Source of the DNA: Corallococcus sp.
GTDB lineage: Bacteria; Bacillota; Clostridia; Christensenellales; CAG-314
Reading direction: 5' to 3'
Assembly (NCBI GenBank): GCA_023663205.1
Contig: JAMPHX010000001.1
Coordinates: forward strand, 1 to 64,000
DNA: 64,000 nt
Translations under genes and position numbers: made by a program
Shown: positions 25,369 to 33,229 of the stretch, piece after piece
Layout of the letters: every line of letters starts with the position of its first letter
Numbering within the stretch: position 1 is the stretch's first letter
Notes under the pieces: generated by a model
What the model saw: only the letters and a program-made list of their open reading frames with translations
Database searches by the model: none
Told to the model about the DNA's origin: nothing

Positions 25369-27264
25369 ATGTCGGAAAAAGCGTTGAAAACGCAATTGTC
25401 GGCGGAGGACAGGCAGTTTAACAAAAACAAATGGCTGTTTAGCATAAGCGGAATAGGCAGAGATATGTCCTATCAACTTATATCGTCCTTTTTGCTGATA
25501 TACATACAGTTCGGCGTTACGCTGAATGTTGCCGAGTTTACGACGATAAGTATGATTATCGGTATCGGCGGAAGAATTTGGGATGCCATTAACGACCCGA
25601 TGATGGGCGCTATTATCGAAGGCACTCATATGAAATTCGGCAAGTTTAAACCGTGGATTTTGATAGGCGCGGTAACGTGCGGCTCGGTAATAATAGCGAT
25701 GTTCAACATTCAGGGGCTTGCGCATTGGAACTTTGTTGTATTTATGTCGGTAATGTATTTGCTGTGGGAAACTACCTTTACAATGAACGATATAGGTTAT
25801 TGGTCGATGCTTGCAAGTTTATCCAGCAAGAAGGAACAGCGCAACAGCGTAACAATGTTGACGGTTGTATTTGCAGGCATAGGCGCGTTTGTGGCGCAAG
25901 GCGGGATATCCTTCCTTTACCCCGGTAACGTCCGCGACGCATTCAGATGGATTTCCGTGGGAGTTGTCGCCGTATTTGTGGTAATGCAGGTAATATGTGC
26001 GGTATTTGTCAAGGAACGTCCGCGCACGCAAATGGAACAAAGCGAAAAAGTTTCGCTCAAACGTATGTGGAACACAATCAAGAAAAACGACCAAGTGTTG
26101 TGGATGACCTTGTCAATGTTATTCTACAACATAGGCAGTTCGCTGCTTGTCGGTCTTGCGTACAACCTTTATTACATCGAAATCGGTTACAATGGTGAAA
26201 CAATAGTGTTTATTGCAATTTTCGGTATAGTAAACGTGGCTACGCAGGCACTGTATCCTATGCTTTCGCGCAAACTCGGCAGACGCAAGTTGCAGTTAAT
26301 CAGCATAATTGCGGCGTGCGTAGGTTACGTAGGCATTGCCCTTTTGGGTTGGGGCGGAGTAATACCGTTTAACCTTATTACGCTTTCGGTATTCGGAATA
26401 TTGGTATTTGCGGGACAGGCGCTGTATTACATGACCTGCATAATCAATATGACCAACTGCGTGGAGTACAACGAGTACAAATACGGCGAACGCAACGAAG
26501 CGGTGGTTTCCACACTGCGTCCGTTTATGGCAAAGTTTGCCGACGCAATCAAGATGGGTATAGTAACGCTTGTATTGGTTGTATCGGGGGTTTTCCTGCT
26601 TAGTAACAACATATCTACGATTGAAGCGCAGAGAGATTACTTTGCAAAGAATATGGACGGCGCAGCCCGCGTAGAATACGTTACGAGTTTGCAGGATTAT
26701 CTCAAACGCCTTCCCGATAAGGACGCGGCAAACTACGACGAATTGATGAATCGACTTAACGAAGATTTGCAAAAAGACCAAACGCTTGCGCAATATCAAA
26801 TAGAAGTCAACTATCTGGAAGCGGTAAGTCAATTGCGCGTGTTGGACGCGGAAGGCAATATTGTAGGTACGATAGCGGATGTCAATGCCGCTATGTTCGG
26901 CAGCGGCAATTACAGCCTTTCCATTTCAGGCGACGGATACAATGTGGCGGATGACAACTTTTTGAGCAAAGGCAATACGTCAATGCGGTTGTGGCTGCGT
27001 GCAAGCGTGACGGTTGTGCCCATAATAATGATTGCAATTTCGTTGATTATTCAACGCAAAAAGTTTATCATAGACGAAAACAAGTATGACGAAATGCTCG
27101 AAGAAATAGAGCGCAAAAAACTTCTCGCGGCAGAATCTCCCGAACAAACGGTAGTTTACACGGAAAGTTCTGCCGATAGGGCGTCGGAAGATACCGCGCA
27201 GACGGAACAAACGGTTAACCGTGACGGCTCGGATGCAAAGCAGGATGAAAACGGAGAACCGTAA
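25369..27264 (+). CDS. GPH-family (glycoside-pentoside-hexuronide) sugar:cation symporter (631 aa)
   Basis: Imports glycosides, pentoses or uronides with Na+ or H+; cytoplasmic membrane. The start is ATG 25369 (MSEKALKTQ) behind GAGGGGGG; a longer frame from 25249 lacks a ribosome site. About 12 TM segments are seen. The family signature DAINDPMMGAI lies near residue 65-75. The usual protein is 450-500 residues; the excess is a hydrophilic ~130-residue insertion (about 413-543) between TM11 and TM12, which topology places outside the cell, plus a ~70-residue acidic C-terminal tail. It follows the hydrolase and CE2-like esterase genes, so it probably imports their products. Substrate cannot be read from sequence. 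Confidence 0.88.
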   Translation: MSEKALKTQLSAEDRQFNKNKWLFSISGIGRDMSYQLISSFLLIYIQFGVTLNVAEFTTISMIIGIGGRIWDAINDPMMGAIIEGTHMKFGKFKPWILIGAVTCGSVIIAMFNIQGLAHWNFVVFMSVMYLLWETTFTMNDIGYWSMLASLSSKKEQRNSVTMLTVVFAGIGAFVAQGGISFLYPGNVRDAFRWISVGVVAVFVVMQVICAVFVKERPRTQMEQSEKVSLKRMWNTIKKNDQVLWMTLSMLFYNIGSSLLVGLAYNLYYIEIGYNGETIVFIAIFGIVNVATQALYPMLSRKLGRRKLQLISIIAACVGYVGIALLGWGGVIPFNLITLSVFGILVFAGQALYYMTCIINMTNCVEYNEYKYGERNEAVVSTLRPFMAKFADAIKMGIVTLVLVVSGVFLLSNNISTIEAQRDYFAKNMDGAARVEYVTSLQDYLKRLPDKDAANYDELMNRLNEDLQKDQTLAQYQIEVNYLEAVSQLRVLDAEGNIVGTIADVNAAMFGSGNYSLSISGDGYNVADDNFLSKGNTSMRLWLRASVTVVPIIMIAISLIIQRKKFIIDENKYDEMLEEIERKKLLAAESPEQTVVYTESSADRASEDTAQTEQTVNRDGSDAKQDENGEP

Positions 27265-27529
27265 TACGGGCGGATTGGGAGTTTTGCCGATTTAATACCG
27301 TGCGGAAATACTGTCTGTTCGGCATAAGCGTTTGATATAGCGGTTTAAGTTGTATGCACCGTATAAATAAACGGCATATTGCGGGTGAGCCTTACCGCAA
27401 CAGGCTAAAAGGCAAATACCGAGGCAAAACGCATACCGCCAAAGGTAATTACGTCTGCGCGGCAAGCGGCAAAGATAATCGAACGCAAAACGCATATCGC
27501 AAGCGGTGCTACTGCCTTAAAGACATACA

Positions 27530-27575
27530 AAAGGACATTGAAAATGTTTGTTTTCAATGCCCTTTAATAATTTTT
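27530..27575. terminator. Hairpin terminator after the symporter
   Basis: AAAGG-CATTGAAAA (27530-27544) pairs with TTTTCAATG-CCTTT (27551-27565) with one mismatch, followed by AATAATTTTTG. The remaining sequence of 27265-27809 shows no gene with a ribosome site. Confidence 0.6.
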
Positions 27576-27809
27576 GACAATATCGGTATTATATGTGTCC
27601 GCAACGCGTTTAATGCGTAATACCTTTACGTTACGGCATATTTTGACATTCGGAGGACAGTTTTGTTGCCGTGTAAGGATTTATTCATCTGCCGCAGGGA
27701 ATAAATAACCGTTGGCAAAAGCGCGTTTTGCGGCGACGCGGCAAATAGCGGAAACCGTCGGCGCAAATAGTTGTTCTATGGAAGCGCAACTTGCGTTTGC
27801 TAAGTGCGG

Positions 27810-28958
27810 TTAGGCGATAAACACAAATTTTTGCGGGTTGAAGCCGTTATCTTGCGGCGTTAGCGATGAATATATACTTCCGTCGCGGGTGATTTTTACA
27901 AGCGAGCCTCCGCGTTGAGCGGTTTTGTATTTTATAAACGGAAACGCAATGTAATCAATCGACATTCCGTAACCTAACACTACGCCGTTATATCTTACCG
28001 ACGCGTTGTTTGTGTGGTCGTGTCCGCAGAATACGGCTTTGGTGCAGCCCTTTTCCGTAATGGCTTCAAACAGTTTGCCCTCGCCGCCTTTTTCCGATGC
28101 GGGAGATTTGGCATATGTGCCGTACAGCGGCGTTACGTTTGACGAAGCGTCAAGGGTAAGTTTGTAAGCCTCGCGGTACTCGTACAGCGGAATATGCATA
28201 TATGCAACGGACTTTACCTGTCTGCCAGCGTCGGCGTTTATTTTGTCGGTTTGTCTCTTGTACCACTCAACCTGACTGTCTTTTACAAAGTCGTACTTCC
28301 ACAATCCGCCGTTGTAGGAGTGGCTGTCAAACATAAACAGCGCCGTGTTCAACGAACCGTCGTTGTTTTTGACTTCCACAACATAGTTGCCCTGTCCGTC
28401 AACCGTCTCGTCGCCCGCCGTAAACAGGCAGTGCGGTAAACTTTCGTAATATGCCGATTGTTCGTCTTTGTGCATAAGCGAAATATTTTCGGCGTCGTGG
28501 TTGCCGTATACAACGCACCAAGGTATTTCCAATGCTTCGAACATTCTTCCAATGGCATTTACGGCAAGGCGGTTGTTTATGCTTCCAAGCAGTATCAGCG
28601 GATATACCAAGTCGCCCGTCAGCACGATAAAATCGGGTTTGTTTGCATTTACCAATTTGTATACGGACTGTACCGCGCTTTTGTCCGTGCCTACGGTAAA
28701 TATACTGCACACTATGTGAATGTCCGATATTTGAAGTATTTTTACATCGCTGCCGTCGGTTTTTTGAATATATGCGTTGCTGCCGCTGTCGACTTTGGCA
28801 AAAATTACGTTTTCCGTGCCGATAGGATTCAGTTTGTCTATTTCGGCAAATATTGCGTCGCATCCGATAAGCGATATTACCGTCAAAACGGCAAATATCC
28901 ACAGCAGAGCGGCAAATACGGAAATTACCGCAACCGCGGCTTTGTTCCTCTTTTTCAA
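27810..28958 (-). CDS. Membrane- or lipid-anchored metallophosphoesterase (382 aa)
   Basis: A calcineurin-like phosphoesterase: SDIHIV (first Asp/His), TGDLV, GNHDAEN, then a conserved His region (MHIPLYEY) and GHDHTN are in the family order and bind two metals. I place the start at TTG 28958, since GGGGA lies 8 bases upstream and the upstream in-frame ATG (29003) overlaps the -10 box. The N-terminus KKRNK plus ~25 hydrophobic residues ends in SLIGC, which could be a lipobox, so the enzyme acts outside the cell. Related proteins hydrolyse nucleotides, phospholipids or teichoic-acid-type phosphodiesters; the substrate here is unknown. The gene stands alone. Confidence 0.85.
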   Translation of the reverse strand: MKKRNKAAVAVISVFAALLWIFAVLTVISLIGCDAIFAEIDKLNPIGTENVIFAKVDSGSNAYIQKTDGSDVKILQISDIHIVCSIFTVGTDKSAVQSVYKLVNANKPDFIVLTGDLVYPLILLGSINNRLAVNAIGRMFEALEIPWCVVYGNHDAENISLMHKDEQSAYYESLPHCLFTAGDETVDGQGNYVVEVKNNDGSLNTALFMFDSHSYNGGLWKYDFVKDSQVEWYKRQTDKINADAGRQVKSVAYMHIPLYEYREAYKLTLDASSNVTPLYGTYAKSPASEKGGEGKLFEAITEKGCTKAVFCGHDHTNNASVRYNGVVLGYGMSIDYIAFPFIKYKTAQRGGSLVKITRDGSIYSSLTPQDNGFNPQKFVFIA

Positions 28959-28991
28959 TGTTGTTCCCCGTCTTTTTATTGTTGTGTATTT

Positions 28992-29021
28992 AGTATACCA
29001 CATTTGACGGATTTTTGTCCG
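28992..29021 (-). promoter_or_regulatory. Promoter of the metallophosphoesterase
   Basis: On the minus strand CGGACA (29021-29016), 18 bases, TATACT (28997-28992). It leaves a leader of about 27 bases before TTG 28958, long enough for the GGGGA site. Confidence 0.5.
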
Positions 29022-29188
29022 ACAAAATTGTTTTTTTTCAGGCGCGTAACTTATCGGAGTTTTTCGCTATATCAACCGTTTTGCAGGTAATTTTCAATAC
29101 GGTTTAAATTCTGCCGTAACCGCCGTTCCTTTGCGGGCGTCAAATTATACATACGAACAATTTGTCGTAAAAACTCCTATCTATTATC

Positions 29189-29217
29189 TTGACATATGTA
29201 CTTGTTAGTGGTACAAT
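29189..29217 (+). promoter_or_regulatory. Promoter of the SAM riboswitch-metK transcript
   Basis: TTGACA (29189-29194), exactly 17 bases, TACAAT (29212-29217). Confidence 0.85.
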
Positions 29218-29228
29218 CTACCTACAAT

Positions 29229-29377
29229 CCTATCAAGAGTGTCGGAGAGACGGACTCGGTGAAGACACAGCAACCTTTTAGATTAGGTGCTAAATTCCGC
29301 AAAGGTAAACTTTGGAAGATGGGCGACAATTTAAACGTAAGTGTGTCGTCCCGTCTTATTGACGGGACTGTTTTTAT
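29229..29377 (+). ncRNA. SAM-I (S-box) riboswitch with terminator
   Basis: The aptamer shows the conserved S-box pieces in order: TATCAAGAG (29231), GGAGAGACGGACTCGGTGAAGA (from 29244, here only its ends matter), CAGCAACC (29269), AGGTGCTAAATTCC (29285), and GGAAGATGGG (29314-29323). Helix P1 is CCTATC (29229-29234) with GATGGG (29318-29323). The expression platform is GTCCCGTC (29348-29355) with GACGGGAC (29361-29368) and TTTTT (29371-29375). With SAM bound, the P1 strand is held and the terminator forms, so metK is shut off when SAM is plentiful. This matches established S-box control. Confidence 0.95.
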
Positions 29378-29391
29378 ACGGAGGCAGAATT

Positions 29392-30573
29392 ATGAAAGAA
29401 AACAAACGCAGATTTTTTACTTCGGAAAGCGTAACCGAAGGGCATCCCGACAAAATGTGCGACCAAATAAGCGACGCAATACTCGACGCACTAATCGCTC
29501 AGGACCCAGACGCGCGCGTGGCGTGCGAAACGGTTGTCTGCACGGGCACTGTATTTGTTATGGGGCAAATCAGCACGACGGCAACTGTCGATATACCGGC
29601 AATAGTTCGCAAAACCGTTCGTGACATCGGTTATACGCGCGCCAAGTTCGGATTTGACGCCGACAGTTGCGGAGTGATAATTTCACTTGACAAGCAATCA
29701 CCCGATATTGCTCTGGGCGTTGACAAATCCGACGAGTACAAAACACGCGGCGAAGTGTTGGACATTTACGGAGCGGGCGACCAAGGCATGATGTTCGGCT
29801 ATGCCTGCAACGAAACGCCCGAATATATGCCTATGGCAATTACATTGGCGCAAAAAATTGCCCGACGTCTTGCGTATGTGCGTAAGCAGGGCTTATTGGA
29901 TTATTTGCGTCCCGACGGCAAATGCCAAGTTACGGTGGAGTACGACGGCGACAAACCCGTACGCGTAGACACGATTGTACTGTCCACGCAGCACGGAAGC
30001 GACGTAAGCAGCGACGTGATAGCGCGCGATATGATAAATTTTGTCATACGCGAGGCTGTGCCGCTGTCGCTGTTGGACGAGTGCACCAAATACTACATAA
30101 ATCCCACCGGCAGATTTGAAATAGGCGGTCCCGCGGCAGACAGCGGGCTTACGGGAAGAAAAATAATAGTCGATACGTACGGCGGTTACTGCGCGCACGG
30201 CGGCGGCGCGTTTTCGGGCAAGGACCCTACAAAGGTGGACAGAAGCGCAACGTATTTTGCGCGTTACATCTGCAAAAACTTGGTTGCGGCAGGGTTGTGC
30301 GACAAGGTTCAACTGCAAGTTTCCTATGCCATAGGCAGGTCAAAACCGGTATCGGCGGACGTAAATTCTTTTGGAACGGGCAAGTTGTCCGACAAGGTTC
30401 TTTCCGACATCGTAACGCAGGAATTCGATATGCGTCCGCGTGCAATAATAGAGCAATTGGATTTGCAAAAGCCCATTTACTTGCAGACGGCAAGTTACGG
30501 ACATTTCGGCAGGGAAGGCTTTTCTTGGGAAAAGTTGGATAAGGTCGACGCTCTCAAAAAGTATTTGTCGTAA
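29392..30573 (+). CDS. metK: S-adenosylmethionine synthase
   Basis: Makes SAM from methionine and ATP; cytoplasmic tetramer. ATG 29392 follows GGAGG (29380-29384), after the riboswitch terminator; the upstream extension of the frame is leader sequence. The 393 residues match the family. [12 protein letters not shown] (about 10-21) is the ATP/methionine-binding start, and [11 protein letters not shown] (about 126-136) and [16 protein letters not shown] (about 270-285) are the two family signatures. It is the single gene of a riboswitch-controlled transcript. Confidence 0.98.
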   Translation: MKENKRRFFTSESVTEGHPDKMCDQISDAILDALIAQDPDARVACETVVCTGTVFVMGQISTTATVDIPAIVRKTVRDIGYTRAKFGFDADSCGVIISLDKQSPDIALGVDKSDEYKTRGEVLDIYGAGDQGMMFGYACNETPEYMPMAITLAQKIARRLAYVRKQGLLDYLRPDGKCQVTVEYDGDKPVRVDTIVLSTQHGSDVSSDVIARDMINFVIREAVPLSLLDECTKYYINPTGRFEIGGPAADSGLTGRKIIVDTYGGYCAHGGGAFSGKDPTKVDRSATYFARYICKNLVAAGLCDKVQLQVSYAIGRSKPVSADVNSFGTGKLSDKVLSDIVTQEFDMRPRAIIEQLDLQKPIYLQTASYGHFGREGFSWEKLDKVDALKKYLS

Positions 30574-30667
30574 TGGAATCGCCGTTATTACGGCAATCCG
30601 CGCTGAAACTAATTGAGTATTTTTGCGGGGCAACGGTTGACTGAAAAATAAATAAAATGTACAATAG

Positions 30668-30695
30668 TTACGCTGACTTTTGTCAGCGTAATTTT
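30668..30695 (+). terminator. metK terminator
   Basis: TTACGCTGAC (30668-30677), loop TTTT, GTCAGCGTAA (30682-30691), then TTTT. It lies just before recD2, with 24 bases to its start codon. Confidence 0.85.
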
Positions 30696-30718
30696 GATTG
30701 ACGGGGATTTGCTTGCAA

Positions 30719-32986
30719 ATGGAAGTTACGGTAGTAGGCGCCGTGTCCGCAATAGTTTTTTACAATGCGGAAAACGGTTATACGGTATTGCAACTGGATA
30801 CAACCGACGGAGACAACGTAGTCTGCGTCGGCAATTTGCCGTCGCTTTCCGTAGGAGAAGTGCTTACCGTCAAGGGACACACCGTGTGCCACCAACGCTA
30901 CGGCGAGCAAATAGTGATAGAGGAATACAAAATAGATAACCCAACAACGCAGGCAGGCATAGTCAAGTATCTTGCCAGCGGATTGATAAAGGGCGTCGGC
31001 GAAGCCACTGCAAGGAATATCTACAAGGCGTTCGGCGACGATACGATGGGCGTAATCGAAAACAATCCCGCGCTGCTTTCCAAGGTAAAAGGCATTTCCG
31101 CAAAAAAGGCAATGGACATTGCCAACAGCGTTGCCGAACTCAAAAAAATGCAAGCGCAGATAATGTTTTTGCAGCAATACGCCATCACCACCAATTTGGC
31201 GCTCAAAATTTACAATGTTTACAAGGACAGTACCAAAGCAGTAGTTTCGCAAAACCCCTACAAACTTATAGACGACGTGGACGGCGTGGGGTTTGCCACC
31301 GCAGACAAAATTGCCGTCAGTATGGGACACGCTCCCGACGGCGAGTTCCGCATACGCGCATCGATTGTTTACTGTTTGAAGGAAACGGCGGAAAAACAGG
31401 GCAACACGTATCTTCCGCTTGCGGAGTTGCTTGCTCGCTGCGAAAAGTTGCTTGCGTTGGATTTTTCCGAGTACGGTCAACTTGTTGACGAAGTGCTTAC
31501 CAAATTGGTGCTCGAACCCACCGTCAAGGTATTTGAGTTGGACGGCGAAAAGTGTATTGCCCTTGTAAGATACTACGCATTGGAACACGCGATAGCGGCG
31601 GCTTTGCTCAAAATCAACGCCGACGCCAAAAGAATAATGTTGGACGCCGATGCGCTTATCAAACAGTTTGAAGAAGTAAACAAAATCAAATTTCACGAAT
31701 CGCAACTGTCCGCCGTGCGTTCCGCAGTGGTAAACGGCGTCACCGTCATTACGGGAGGTCCGGGTACGGGCAAGACCACGATAATAAAGTGTATCGGAGA
31801 TATATTTGCCAATGCGGGGCTTCGTGTAGAGTTTTGCGCGCCTACGGGCAGGGCGGCAAAACGTCTTGCTCAAAGTACTGGCAGAGATGCCAAAACCATT
31901 CACAGGACATTGGGGTTCGAGTTCCGCGACGGCAAAATGAATTTCAAATACAATACAAACAACACTTTGCCGTGCGACGCAATTGTGATAGACGAACTTT
32001 CGATGGTGGATGTCAACATAATGTACAGTTTGCTGCGCGCGGTTGAAAGCGGAACGCGGCTTATACTCGTAGGGGACAAAGACCAATTGCCCAGCGTCGG
32101 CGCAGGCAATGTGCTTGCCGATATAATACGCAGCAAAATTATCGACGTCAGATATCTTACATATATATACAGGCAGTCGGAAGACAGTTTGATTGTCACC
32201 AACGCGCACCTTGTCAACCAATGCAAAATGCCGCTTATCGACAACAAAAACAAGGATTTTTTTGTAATGCCGATAGACGACCTCGAAACGGTAGCCTCGA
32301 CGGTAGTGCAACTTGTAACTACGCGGCTTCCCAAGTTTACAGGCGAACAGCCGCGCGACATACAGGTTTTGGGGGCTCTCAAAAGCGGCGTTGCGGGCGT
32401 GGAAAACTTGAACGCGCGTCTGCAAAACGCATTGAACCCATCTTCGTTTACAAAAGGCGAAACGTCCTTCGGGCGAAGTGTGTTCAGGGTGGGCGACAGA
32501 GTAATGCAAATAGTAAACGATTACGAAATCACCTACACGCGCACACGCGCGGACGGCACGGCGGAAACGGGCGAAGGGGTGTTTAACGGCGACATCGGGT
32601 TCATTACAAAGATAGACCGCCTAAACGACGTTTGTCAAGTGCTGTTCGACGACAACCGCTTGGTCGATTACACTCACCAAGATTTGGTCAATCTGCAACT
32701 TGCGTATGCAGTTACCATTCACAAAAGCCAAGGCAGCGAATTTGACGTGGTGGTAGTGCCGCTGGTTAACGGTCCGCCGACAATTATAAACAAAAATTTG
32801 CTGTATACGGCAATAACCCGTGCCAAAAAAGTTGTAGTATTGGTGGGCAGCAAACGCGTGCTTTCCATGATGGTGCGCAACAACTACATTGCCGCGCGTA
32901 CTACGCTGCTCGAACGGTTTTTGAAGGACGAAAAGATACGGTATGACCGCTTTTTCGGCAGCGGCGACAATTCAAACGACGCATAG
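30719..32986 (+). CDS. recD2: RecD2-type ATP-dependent DNA helicase
   Basis: A 5'-3' superfamily 1B helicase in DNA repair and replication-fork maintenance, acting without RecBC. ATG 30719 (MEVTVVGAVSAIVFYN) matches the RecD2 start; GGGGA lies 11 bases upstream. It has 755 residues. An OB-like N-terminal region (about 1-75) is followed by helix-hairpin-helix modules (about 95-210), which mark RecD2 rather than RecD. Walker A is GGPGTGKTT (346-354), DELSMV is motif II (about 426), GDKDQLPSVGAG motif III and AYAVTIHKSQGSEFD motif V. It is preceded by the metK terminator and, with no promoter visible between, may rely on read-through. Confidence 0.95.
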   Translation: MEVTVVGAVSAIVFYNAENGYTVLQLDTTDGDNVVCVGNLPSLSVGEVLTVKGHTVCHQRYGEQIVIEEYKIDNPTTQAGIVKYLASGLIKGVGEATARNIYKAFGDDTMGVIENNPALLSKVKGISAKKAMDIANSVAELKKMQAQIMFLQQYAITTNLALKIYNVYKDSTKAVVSQNPYKLIDDVDGVGFATADKIAVSMGHAPDGEFRIRASIVYCLKETAEKQGNTYLPLAELLARCEKLLALDFSEYGQLVDEVLTKLVLEPTVKVFELDGEKCIALVRYYALEHAIAAALLKINADAKRIMLDADALIKQFEEVNKIKFHESQLSAVRSAVVNGVTVITGGPGTGKTTIIKCIGDIFANAGLRVEFCAPTGRAAKRLAQSTGRDAKTIHRTLGFEFRDGKMNFKYNTNNTLPCDAIVIDELSMVDVNIMYSLLRAVESGTRLILVGDKDQLPSVGAGNVLADIIRSKIIDVRYLTYIYRQSEDSLIVTNAHLVNQCKMPLIDNKNKDFFVMPIDDLETVASTVVQLVTTRLPKFTGEQPRDIQVLGALKSGVAGVENLNARLQNALNPSSFTKGETSFGRSVFRVGDRVMQIVNDYEITYTRTRADGTAETGEGVFNGDIGFITKIDRLNDVCQVLFDDNRLVDYTHQDLVNLQLAYAVTIHKSQGSEFDVVVVPLVNGPPTIINKNLLYTAITRAKKVVVLVGSKRVLSMMVRNNYIAARTTLLERFLKDEKIRYDRFFGSGDNSNDA

Positions 32987-33056
32987 CGAATAAAACCCGC
33001 AATATTTGCCGATAGTTTTGTCTGAGGGTGGCTGTTGACATCTAAGTTTGTCGCAG

Positions 33057-33085
33057 TTGCTCCAAGAACGGTTTTGTGATATAAT
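33057..33085 (+). promoter_or_regulatory. secA promoter
   Basis: TTGCTC (33057-33062), 17 bases, TATAAT (33080-33085). The leader (about 140 bases) has a hairpin with arms AAGGTTTG and CAAACCTT (about 33188-33213) directly before the AAGGAG ribosome site. Confidence 0.6.
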
Positions 33086-33229
33086 TTTGCGGTAGTCAAA
33101 TGCGTAAGTTACTTTGCGCTTTTTCAAAACAACAATAACGTCCCGATATCGATTGAAAGGTTAATATTCTCGGGCTTTGAATATGCTAAGGTTTGTATTT
33201 GCAAACAAACCTTATTACAAGGAGTAAAT

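Noticed and set aside
30683..32509. 608-residue open frame antisense to recD2
   Set aside because: It mirrors a clearly real helicase gene, has no ribosome site, and its Tyr/Arg/Val/Cys-rich composition is what the complement of this genome's codon usage gives.
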